A stretch of 64,000 nucleotides of DNA from Batrachochytrium dendrobatidis JAM81 (Eukaryota; Chytridiomycota; Chytridiomycetes; Rhizophydiales): the NCBI RefSeq assembly GCF_000203795.2, contig NW_006281104.1, positions 433,993 through 497,992 on the forward strand, written 5' to 3'. Positions within the stretch are counted from its first letter, which is position 1. The number at the start of each line of letters is the position of its first letter. Below the pieces are notes generated by a model, which saw nothing but the letters and a program-made list of their open reading frames with translations, ran no database searches and was not told where the DNA came from. Positions 22,736-33,296 of the stretch are shown piece by piece. The position numbers were made by a program, and so were the translations under genes.

Positions 22736-23554
22736 CAGCATACACTAAGACCGAGTGTTTAATTTGAAAATATTTGAAAACGGCAATAATTCAAGCATGC
22801 ATAGTTTGATAGTTATAACATTTGGCAATCGATTATTGTTTTCCTCTATAATTCTGTATAGGTTGAAAAACTTGATGATGTATATGGTAACAATAAAAGT
22901 AATTGCACATGCATGTATATCAACTCTACATTTGAAGTATATTGGTGGTTTGTTAACAAATCAGTATTATACTCGGTGTGTGCAGTTTATTGATTCCTTG
23001 TATTAGGACGGTTGAAATTGGTCAATAGCTATGCAAACCAGATTTGAAATAAGCTTTGTTGCATTTCACAGTAGTACGAGCTATTGGTCAAAATCAAAAT
23101 AACTGGATGTTTGGTAGTATCTAATCCATGACATTCAGGTTTGCAAACTCAAAGGTGGAAGTCACTGGGGTTGTAGTGACAGTAACTTTTTGATCAAGAT
23201 GATTCAATCAAGTCAGATCTGTACCATGGCAACAATCTGATTTGTTGACACGATCAGTGTATTAAACGATCTTCTTTTGAATATAAAATAGTGTTTTTTA
23301 TTTGGTCTAACGACGGCTACTTGTTGAACTTGTTGGTTTAACGCGAGTTTGAGGTTCCATCTACAGTTTACATGAATCTAAACCAGCCGTGCGATTTTAT
23401 AACGAAAAACTCTTGTTTTTGAGATACAGCAACAACAGTCTGTTGAATGCCATCAAAATGTTGTCAAAATATGGTGAAATCGAGTTGTTGAAATATAAAT
23501 ATTTTTTGCATTCTCGTTGTCTTTGGCTAAACAACTAATACAAACACTCGATAC
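22736..23554. other. Intergenic, no feature recognised
   Basis: 819 bp AT-rich spacer between the RRM gene and the serine dehydratase. No RNA gene, repeat or conserved ORF identified. Confidence 0.4.
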
Positions 23555-26500
23555 ATGTCGCTTTTAATCAGAAAAAAGGTCTTGGTTTGTGCAGCGTCCT
23601 TTTCCAGGACATTGTCAGTATTTCCTACCACTTCCAATGCAATTCGCTGTCGATCTCTCTCTCTGTTATCACGCCCGTCTATCCAAATCAAGTCGGTTGT
23701 TTCTGCCACTGCTATTAAACGGCTTCCCCGTCAAGTTGCCATGTCTAGCCCACTCAGTACAAAGACTACTCCTCCTCCAGTCGATCCTGTACAGCATGCT
23801 GTAGTAAGGCAAGTCATTACTCTTGCACATGGTTATTGTTGAGGAAATCCATCTCGACTTGTGTGGCTGTAATTTCATGCTATTCAGGCAACCATGTCAA
23901 TGTGTCTAGTTTATTACACTGCATGGATTTTTTGGAAAGATTACTTATTTTCTTTAATGGATTAGCACATTTGATTTGTTCTCTATTGGTGTTGGTCCAT
24001 CGTCATCACATACCGGTAAATTATTCCTGCAAACATTGCCTTCTCTTTCAATACTATGCAAGATTACACTCACTGTAGATATGCTTTAACCTAATATCTT
24101 TTGTTTTAGTGGGCCCAATGCGTGCAGCCAAGATTTTTGTTGAACATATTGCTGATCTAGGCAAGTCTAGATTTTTGCTTGAAATGTGCATCTGTAGCAG
24201 TGGTTCATGAATATATACTGACTGCACTTTGTTTTCAATAGGTGTCTTGGAAAAGACTCAGCAAATGCGTGTTGATCTTTATGGATCGTTGGCGCTTACT
24301 GGAATTGGTCACGGAACTCCCAATGCAGTCTTGGTAAATCTGAATGGGTCTCCTTAAGCACCAGCCATCAATATTTACTGACAAAAGCACGTTTTATTTA
24401 TATGCTTGTAAAATAATACAACAATCATATTAGATGGGACTCGAAGGTGAAACCCCAGAGGGTGTTGATACACACTCCATTATCCCTCGTGTCGAAACCA
24501 TGTACAAGGACAAGACTCTCAACCTGAATGGCCATCACAGCATTCCATTCGTTCCTGATAAGCATTTGATTTTTCGTAAGTTTACTATTTTTAAATCATC
24601 TCATTTGTCTTGGTGACTGAATTGATCTGTTGATTTTGAAGAATTCAAGCCGTTATTGAATGCACTAACACGACCATGCATATATAGATTTTCGTGAATC
24701 TCTTCCTCAGCATCCCAATGGTATGCGCTTTTCTGCTTACGACGGAAAAGGTGATCTGGTTAGTACTGTTTATATCATTTTAATAGATATCGGTTTATTC
24801 AGCACGAATCATTATACTAAACTCTTGATATTCAGATTGCTACCAACGAATTCTTTAGTATCGGTGGTGGCTTTGTTGTCAATGAAGAGACTAAATTGGC
24901 CGAAAACGCATACTATAAGGATGCACGTGTCGATCATGCTCAGGATATCACCATCTCTGCTGCTGCCGAAGAAGTTGCTAGTCATGCTCCTCCTCCACTA
25001 CCAGACCTTTCTACACCCATCGAGCCTACTTCAGACTCTTCAGTACCCGTTGCCAAAACCCAGTCAGATTCGATCGTTGCTGCTTTGCCTTTTTACGATG
25101 CCGAGTCGCTTTTGCGCATTTGTGAAACAGAGAATCTTTCGATCGCTCAGGTGGTCTTCCGTAACGAATTACAGGTTAATTAGAATCTATTTAAAGTGCA
25201 TGCATTGTAGACTGTTTAGTATACTCATTATCCATTTTTACCAATTTTATAGTGGCGTTCGGCCGAGGAAGTTGCTGAGCGTACCCTCAAGCTTTGGGAT
25301 GTCATGAACTGCAGTATTCAGGTATCTAGAATATGATTTTGTTGATAAATTTGGAAATATTTGCAAATTGCTTTAGAGTGCTGACAGTATCTTAATTTTA
25401 ACGTGTGTTGTAAATTATGAATCTGATACTAGAATGGTATTGCGTCCGAGGAAGAATATCTTCCTGGCCAACTTCGTGTTCGTCGTCGCGCGCCTGCTCT
25501 TCATAAACGTCTTATGGCTGGGTACATAACATTTGATAGCCATGTACTGACATTGAATTACTTGGTTAATTTGATGATTTTGAAATAGTTTATTAAGCTA
25601 TAGTTTACTGACATTTTATGGCGTCGATTGTTTTAATATTGAAACTGAAATTTAATTTATTCATTACTCAAGTATTGCGGACTATGCTGGATTTTCGTCT
25701 GGCCCTGTTGGGAATACTGGCAATGTGCCCAAACCTGTACCTAACTCTACTAAAATTACCCGGGGTGCTGTTCCTTCTCGACCTGCTCGTCGTAATCTTC
25801 CCGCTCTTGATTGGATCTCACTGTATGCTCTTGCTGTCAACGAAGGTATGCTGACATGTCCGAGTTTAAAGGTTGTTCTAGTATATTGTAATGCTGACCT
25901 TTTTTTAATTTAGAAAACGCTGCTGGAGGTAATGATTCAATTGAAACATTATGTGTGGGGTTGGCCAATACATCGATTATTTCATAAAAAATAAGATGTA
26001 TTGGCCATAACTCATGGTATCATAATCGCGATATAAATTTGGCTGTTTGTTAAACCACTATATGTGCAGGTCGTGTCGTAACTGCTCCTACAAACGGTGC
26101 TGCTGGAACCATTCCGGCTGTTCTCAAATACTATCTCGAGTTCATCTGTCCGTCCCGGGCTCAAATGGAACAAGATATCATTGAATTTATGCTTACGGCA
26201 GCTGCTATTGGTATGCTGTATAAGCGAGGAGCAAGCATTTCGGCTGCTGAGATGGGATGCCAAGGCGAAGTAGGCGTCGCATGCTCCATGGCTGCTGCTG
26301 CGTTTACAGCCGTCATGGGTGGTACTGTCGAACAAATTGAAAATGCAGCCGAGATTGGTATGGAGCACAACTTGGGTCTTACGTGTGATCCACCAATGGG
26401 ACTGGTGGTCATTCCGTGCATCGAACGCAATGCTTTGGCGGCAGTCAAGGCAGTCACGGCCGCTCAACTTGCTTTAAACGGCGATGGATCACATCGTGTC

Positions 26501-26686
26501 ACTTTGGATCAAGTTATTGCTACCATGAGGCAAACGGGTATTGACATGATGTCCAAATACAAAGAGACCAGTGAGGGTGGTTTAGCGGTAAGTTTACCCT
26601 TTTATTATCAACAAGTACATGGTTTGCTCTAGACTAGATCAGCACTAATCTGTCGTTTACATTAGGTGAATGTCCCTGTGTGCTAA
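23555..26686 (+). CDS. Iron-sulfur L-serine dehydratase (SdaA type) with N-terminal presequence
   Basis: Thirteen exons (23555-23808, 23966-24015, 24110-24160, 24242-24333, 24434-24575, 24688-24758, 24836-25174, 25253-25321, 25433-25521, 25673-25845, 25914-25928, 26070-26587, 26666-26686) give 627 residues. The enzyme deaminates L-serine to pyruvate and ammonia with a [4Fe-4S] cluster, unlike the PLP serine dehydratases usual in fungi. Beta domain: [18 protein letters not shown] (87-104) and [15 protein letters not shown]. Alpha domain: [20 protein letters not shown] and cluster cysteines Cys512, Cys554 and Cys565, whose spacing of 42 and 11 equals that of the Legionella enzyme. The first ~80 residues are Arg/Ser/Leu-rich like a mitochondrial presequence, and a ~55-residue Pro/Ser-rich insert splits the middle. 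Introns 1 and 3 have GC donors (AG|GCAAGT); exon 11 is 15 nt. Confidence 0.93.
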
Positions 26687-26862
26687 CAAAAGCGATTTAA
26701 ACAATAAGAGTATCAAGAATACCCGATTCTGCATTTCTCTTTCAAATACAATAACATTAAACTCGTGTCTGACTGTATTCATCTGGCAGGCATCAAAGAT
26801 GATGGGAATCTGGTACATTTTTAAAGTAACCATGTATCAACTATTCAAATAAAGTTTAGTTT

Positions 26863-29676
26863 TTATTCCAGTTTTCGACGTACCAACAAGCAGTAGTCGA
26901 GCCACACTCGATGACCTGGCAGACCAAGAACACGTACAAGCAGTGAAGAATGTTGCGAATCTAAAAAGGGTGTGCAGTACAATCGCTTCCACGTCTCAGT
27001 GTCCATTGCATAAATAGGCTCAACAGAGTTTGGATCATAAACCAAGTGTTGCTCATGATCATGTTGCTGTGGACTTGTATCGATAATATAGTCACATTGA
27101 TCGACCGACCACTGATTCAACGTTTCAACCGTAAAACAAATCAATCAAATGTACAACCTTGTTAAACTATGGGTATCATCAACATAGTATCCTGCTACCC
27201 AAACACATGAATAAAACACCTACATATCGGTCAACCTCTTCGCGATTCAGATCATTCATGGAGTCAACAAACTCTGCAAAGTATCGTTTTTGTCTTCGTT
27301 CACCATATTTAAACGAGTTCCATTCTCCCTCGCGTAACATTCGATCCAGCCATTGCGTGGATTTCATATCTGATTTAAAGTATTTGGGAAGCAATCCCTT
27401 GAACGCGCTGGGTAAAACCCGCAATCGCATTCCTGGCTGCAAAAAATAATGAGATGGAAACCGATACCATTCTTTTCCCACACATACATTGACTGTTCGA
27501 TTTAGTGCTTGTGCAACAGTGATTATAGGTGAATCGGATGAAGCAGTGGAATTCAAACCAATGCTTAGGTTTCCTGACCTATTCGCCGCCTCTGGTGATA
27601 AAGTACCAGTGTAGTTTGCATTCAACCCAAATGGCGGAGCAGTAGATGACAAGATAGTGTACACATCAATAGGAGCATGATAGTGTATATATCCAGCATA
27701 TATCCGAAGTGCTGATAGGACCACAAATACTCCCAAAGTGAAAACAGTAAATATCTTGGCAATGGCTTTTGGTGAAGACTAAAAGGTAGAATGAGATTTG
27801 CATGCACATTTTGTATTAGATGAATCAACTTGAACACATCTGCAAGACTATGCCACTACACGGAATATGTATACTCACAATTCTAATGCCAAGGCTCATT
27901 AAGAGCATTTCCAAAATACCGCGATACAAATACAGGGTAGTAGCGGCATAGAAGCAGATGATAGGAAACACGACAAACATAAATCGCTCTTCTTTGTGTG
28001 ACTGGATTGTAAAAATGGCTAACCACAGATAGAAAAAAACCAATTGAAAGCTTCCCTTGGATGTGACTGCTAGAATGCGCTTGTCACCCCCATTCACTAA
28101 TGTAGGAGCAACCAGTATAATAAACAGCTATTATCAAAGGTAGAGTCGGATTAACTGACTGGAATACAAAGCACACTATGCTTTGTAGCAGTATTTTCTA
28201 ATTTAAAAAAGATTCAATCCAAAGCATACACTTACCAAAAGGGGACCACAGACTAGAGCAGCCACATATGCCAAGTTAAAGTTCAGCAATCCATTCAAAA
28301 AATAAAAATACCACGGTTCAGTGCCATAAATATCTGGACCGCGACCAGAGCTTCCGAATACATTGTAAAGTACAATATTGAGAGATGCAAAAACCCATTT
28401 TTGATAATAAAAACGATCCAGAACAAGTAAAGGTGCCTGCAATGATTATACTACTATTAGTTCTATACCATTTTGTAGCCCAACACGGTTATAATTGGGC
28501 AACGAATGTAAGTTGAGACGTAATCAGTGAGGCCATTTACCATGACAGTAGATACCGCAATAAGCACGCCTTCAGCGATCCAGCGTAAATAAGTTGATCG
28601 CTTTTTGGAAAATAGCATTGCTAAACAAAATGGAATGAACATGAACCCAGCAAATGGCCATCCCCAAAATGCACCTGTTGTTGCCAACGCCATCAAGATC
28701 CAAGTATTTTTTCTTGAAGGTGGAGCAAGATACAATGCAAACGCCCAGGTGACAGTATACATTGAAAAAGTAGAAGGAAGATACGCCGTGGATGCAATAA
28801 ACATCCCAGGACTAGCCATGAGTAGGACCAGTGTATATCTCGCTATTCTAGGATGAACATGTTTACGAATTGTTTCATATAGTTGAGCTTCCGTGTATGC
28901 TGATGCCAATGCAAATACCAATCGGGTTAGATAAAATATCTGCAACTAAAATATTCGGATTTAAAGAGTAAATGATTCATCAGTTTGAGAACACGGTATG
29001 GTGCATTGAAAACCGAGTCAATCTAGTCCAGATAGATGCACCTTGTTTGTAGTAAGTGCATATTCAATAGAAATAGTGATGATTGCATGAAAAGTTATAT
29101 ATGCCCAAGACCGTATTGCATACTGTGGAGCATACTCCCATGTCTGTAACGCTGTTCCGTACTGTAGATAGTGTGTTGGTTCCCAATAGTTGAATACTTC
29201 ATCACAGTCTAATAAAATCAGCCAATTAAGATCATGTTTTAACCGACTTGAATAAAGATGAATTTCTGGCTCAAAAAACACTAGCAATTATTTCGAGCCA
29301 AACAGAATCATTAGTATAAATTCTAGCACACCTTGAATGTTGGAATATATGCCAGCCAACATCCTAACAAAAGCAATGGCCTTTATAGCATCACTGAAGC
29401 TTGGTGTCCAGACCAAGGTAGTGTCTAAAGTCGATAGTCCAGCAGTGAATAGTGTAGTTTTTGGTCTAAATAAAATGGGTTAGTATAGGGAATTAGTTGA
29501 ACAAGAAGCCATTATGTCCTAGTGGATCTGAAGGGTTGTATCAATAAATACCTGCGATTTTTAGATTGACGAGTATCTACAGAGTCTAAATCATGTTCAG
29601 GTACAGGAGAATGTTTTTTAGTGGATGGCCTGGAATGGGGAGCCTTTCGTCGTCTAGAAATGGCGGTGTCGGTCAT
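26863..29676 (-). CDS. ALG9: Alpha-1,2-mannosyltransferase ALG9 (GT22)
   Basis: Eight exons on the minus strand, 29552-29676, 29332-29465, 29042-29208, 28541-28939, 28236-28436, 27879-28127, 27224-27778 and 26863-27111, give 692 residues. ALG9 adds the seventh and ninth mannose to the lipid-linked oligosaccharide in the ER lumen, from dolichol-phosphate mannose. GT22 signatures: the first luminal loop with DCDEVFNYWEPTHYL (the catalytic Asp/Glu pair) and TWEYAPQYAIRSWAY; NIVLYNVFGSSGRGPDIYGT; EPWYFYFLNGLLNFN; and SHKEERFMF, the HKEER motif typical of the family. Many hydrophobic helices follow. A Ser/Thr/Asn-rich luminal segment (about residues 440-500) with several N-glycosylation sites and a longer C-terminus explain the extra length over the human enzyme. 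It converges on the serine dehydratase, 176 bp apart. Confidence 0.95.
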
Positions 29677-30209
29677 TCTGGAAAGATGAATAATTGATGA
29701 AAATCCAAATGAAATCCAGATGAACCCAATCAAGACCCTCAGGATATTCTGATGGCTCAAAAGCCGAAATCAATGGATTGCATGAGCAGAGTTGATTTTA
29801 TTTCAAGCCCGTTTCTAATTATGACTGCAGTCCAATCATGCATCCACGTGACACCCATCCTAATCAACTCAAGCATTTACTAAGCAGATCAACAAAGTCA
29901 AATTCTAGAAACCACTCGCTTAAACTAGCACAATCTGAATCTTAGTGTAAAAAGATATCCCAAGTTTAATCGAAAATAATAATAGTAAAAGAGAGGTACA
30001 CACAAACGAATGAGGTCAAGTCAGGTGTGAATCCAAGTAACAAAAGGGAAGAAATCCCAAATGGTGCCAAACTGCCAATCACTCTAGAATGATAATTATA
30101 GGAGGGACTCCTATTTGGTAAAAGGCGCTATAACAAAGGCAATGGTGATAAGAGATGCAGGTCAGGTAAAGGGATTGCAGATGAGGTGGCAGCCAGTGGT
30201 AGATACAGT
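29677..30209. other. Intergenic spacer holding the ALG9 promoter
   Basis: 533 bp between the ALG9 start and the BTG/Tob stop, both genes on the minus strand. It contains the ALG9 promoter and the BTG 3' region; no specific motif recognised. Confidence 0.4.
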
Positions 30210-30950
30210 CTATGCAGCCAATGTGATGGCACTGGCTGCAGAAGAGTTGGGATGTTGCGATGCAAGCTTAATTGTAGACGTAGTGGATGCAGAAAAGCTC
30301 TGCTGTACAGTTTGTGAAGATAAGCTATTATTGGTATTTGCCTTGGTAGCGATGCGCTGGTGATGATAGTGGAGCATACTATGGTTAGAACCAGTAGCAT
30401 TAGCAAGACCAGCATCGTTCAGAGGCGATACTGCAGCAATGGATGAGATATTTGCAATAGCATTGGAAGAACCATTGTATTTGTGGGCTGTTTTGGGCGA
30501 GGGAGGCTTGATAGTGATGGGAGAGCCATTAAACTTTGGAGGTGACCTAGTAGAGCTATCAGTAGGACTCTGAGCTTGCTGACGGTTTGCAGCATTACCA
30601 CTGTATAGAGCTTGGGGGTCCCATAAATGCAACAGATAACCATGTTCACCCTGCCTGTATGCAACATGGTGAGGGTCAACCCACAAAGACAACTCAGCGG
30701 GAAGACTCTTTGCCAATTCAGCAAGAGAAATGCCAGCAGCCGAGGCGGCCGAGCGTAAAAGAGAGTCGGGAGTGTTTGAATATACAGTGACTGCCCTATA
30801 GCCAGACCCTCTATTAGGAGTTTCTGGATACCAATGACCAGACAGTCGTTCAGCAAGCGCAGAGCAAAGAGCAATTCTGAACGCTTCCTGGTGACCAGCA
30901 GGAGCAAGTGTAGCAAGAAACTTGGCAGCAACAGCAATTTCGTTGATCAT
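30210..30950 (-). CDS. BTG/Tob family antiproliferative protein
   Basis: Single exon, 246 residues. Residues 1-110 form a complete BTG/Tob (APRO) domain: helical start INEIAVAAKFLATL, Box A around 39-58 (HWYPETPNRGSGYRAVTVY), and Box B around 83-103 (LPAELSLWVDPHHVAYRQGE). Animal BTG/Tob proteins bind the CAF1 (POP2) deadenylase of the CCR4-NOT complex through these boxes and promote mRNA deadenylation, which slows proliferation. The C-terminal half here is a Ser/Pro/Asn-rich disordered tail, as in Tob. I see no clear PAM2 motif for poly(A)-binding protein. The ATG at 30948-30950 sits right at the start of helix 1. The family is best known in animals; I recall it from some early-diverging fungi but not from yeasts. 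Confidence 0.9.
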   Translation of the reverse strand: MINEIAVAAKFLATLAPAGHQEAFRIALCSALAERLSGHWYPETPNRGSGYRAVTVYSNTPDSLLRSAASAAGISLAELAKSLPAELSLWVDPHHVAYRQGEHGYLLHLWDPQALYSGNAANRQQAQSPTDSSTRSPPKFNGSPITIKPPSPKTAHKYNGSSNAIANISSIAAVSPLNDAGLANATGSNHSMLHYHHQRIATKANTNNSLSSQTVQQSFSASTTSTIKLASQHPNSSAASAITLAA

Positions 30951-31739
30951 ATTCGAGGTTTAAACTAGACAAATCGAACAAGTGCGAATAAGTGATGTTT
31001 GAAGAAAGTCAAAGTCTATTTATCAACAAAAACGCAGTGGTGCTTGAAACTGGTACAAAATTGCAAACAGGAAGCGCAGTCTGGAGCCAATCGAACCACC
31101 AACAGGCTGAATACACAACAGACTTGTTGCAAGGGTGTCTCTTGACACTCAAAGGGAGACTCGTCCTAGTGTCAATACAAACCAGGTGTAATGGATTGTA
31201 GCAGGCTAGGACTGGCTAGGGCTGGCTAGCCTTGAATATGCCCTTCTCTGACTAGCTGCAGTGTGGCTGTTGGTTTGCCTCCATTTTGTGTTGATGCAAA
31301 CCAGCTCTAGTTTGCATAAGATCGTCTTGAATGCTACTCTTGTGTGCCTCATCATTCATGTGCCTTGGCTTGATCATTACACTAATAAAACCAATACATG
31401 TGGCATTTTCAGTCATTTACTCGGTCAGATCTCACAGCCATCAAGTTTGTACTCGGCCTATTTTCCAACAGTCTCGTACTCTAGCAATCTCACTATCTCA
31501 ATTGATTGTCATTGGTAAATGTCATTTCTCAACTCAGGCTGGAAATAGTTTAATTTGCAATGGTCTAAAATCAATTCTACCTTGCTAATTTCTGTTCGTT
31601 ATTTATTCATTCATAAAAATAAGCCATGTCTGGTTTTATATTCACACTTGAACTCTATTGTATAAACTAGTTTCAATAGTCGCTAGGGATATATAACCTA
31701 GTATGTTTTTTGAAAAACTTTCCTACTTTGACATTCAAA
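30951..31739. other. Divergent intergenic region between BTG/Tob and the propeller gene
   Basis: 789 bp with promoters for both genes. A short direct repeat of GACTGGCTAGG/GGCTGGCTAGC lies near 31205-31235. No gene seen. Confidence 0.4.
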
Positions 31740-32978
31740 ATGCATCTTGGTCGCACTTGGTATTGTTCGTTGGCCCATATCAGCATTTCATGGATAGGAG
31801 TTCAACTCTACCAGTCTTTGATATCTTCAGTGGATGCTCGAATGATATTGGACTTTCAACTGACGCAAGAACTGTTTCTCCAAAGTCCCACATCCTCCTC
31901 AGTGTTGAACTGCAATGGCCATTCACTGGCAGACATTCTTCCTGCAAAGTCGGAGCCTTCTGATTTGGCTTGGGATCCATTAAAACAACTGCTCTATATT
32001 GTTAGTGATAATGGCCATTTGGTGATACTGGGACTATCTCCAACCCAGTCTCAACAGTTGCCTCAAATGCAGCTTATCGATAAAATCAAGGTTAAACATA
32101 AGCCGGATCTAGAGGGAATCACATTAATACCAAGCAGGTAAGCATTTGAACCAGTACTGAAATATCTACTCATGATGGCTACTTTGAGAATACTTTGCAA
32201 GTGCAGTTCAAGATAATATACTCACTGCTGTTTAATTTACAGACCAGGCTATGTTTATCTTGGTGTTGAAGAACCTGCAGCAATTTTAGAATTCCATATC
32301 TCGAGCCAAACTATCGTATCTAAGCTTGACCTAGACAAGCTTATGAATGATGTTCAATTGGGAGGTTTAGACGACCCTCAAGTGCAACAAAAAAACCAAG
32401 GCTTAGAGTCCCTGGTTTATATCCCTGCAGTAAACCCTCACGAGCATCCAGGTTTCATAATTGTTGGGCGACAGCAGGACGCCCGGTTATTCGTGTTCAA
32501 CATCACTTCCAAATGGACTGCTGACTCCAATGACGAAAGCCAAGATAACCTTGAGATGAAATTCATGGGGACTACCTATGCACCTGGACCATCCAAGGAT
32601 CTGTCTGCCATAACACTTTGGAGATCGCATATCTGGTTACTTTATGATAAACCCAAACAAATGCATTCCGTCCAACAAACCGACTTTTACAATTCACTCA
32701 ACCTGCTCGATCCCGCAAAGGTCGTTTCATTTGAATCCACGGCTCAGACCAAAACAGTCGAACCGTTTTCATTTAAAACTCGAGGACAGGAGGGGATTGC
32801 ATTTGCTGACAATATACGCCTTGAAACTGGCCAATCTGGTTCTAATCTGGTGTTTATTGCTGTGGATGCACCACACAAGACTGGACAAAAGGATCTGCTG
32901 ATGTTTTCATTAGATTCATTTTTTGGCTGCTTCTCAAGCCAGGGAGTATCTGGAATACCTTTATCGACAAGTGCTTGA
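31740..32978 (+). CDS. SdiA-regulated (YjiK-like) beta-propeller protein
   Basis: Exons 31740-32137 and 32243-32978 give 377 residues. Repeating blade motifs match the SdiA-regulated/YjiK family, six-bladed propellers related to phytase- or esterase-like folds: PSDLAWDPLKQLLYIVSDNGHL, then PDLEGITLIPSRPGYVYLGVEE, QGLESLVYIPAV, KDLSAITLW and QEGIAFAD. Function of the family is unknown; bacterial members are often exported or lipid-anchored. The first ~35 residues are moderately hydrophobic and could be a signal or anchor, but this is weak. The start is the first ATG in the open frame; in-frame upstream codons exist without ATG, so an upstream exon is possible. Such genes are rare in eukaryotes as far as I know. 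Confidence 0.75.
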
Positions 32979-33025
32979 TCTTTATATAATAAATCTGTAA
33001 TTATCTTGGGTTACCCGGTCTATTT

Positions 33026-33261
33026 TACCACTGGATTCACGTAAAATACACCACTAAATGTCAGCCTTATAACATGATTGCGTCAATTTACTGAATATTG
33101 TGACAAGTATGAGTACATGATATCATGAGCATTGTGCTTATTGAATTGAAAGTGCCAATGTGTAGTAGGAAGATGCACCGAATATTCAACCACTATTTCA
33201 GAGCAAGAGGTAATCATTGCATGAATACAGAAATGTTTCATTTTACATGAATACGACTGTA
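33026..33261. mobile_element. MITE-like element copy K (236 bp)
   Basis: The left end TACCACTGGATTCACGTAAA and right end TTTACATGAATACGACTGTA are family termini; internal deletion form. It lies between two convergent genes, 36 bp from the ILV1 stop. Confidence 0.75.
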
Positions 33262-33296
33262 AAATAAATTTGCCAGTACACCATGCGCTCAATATT

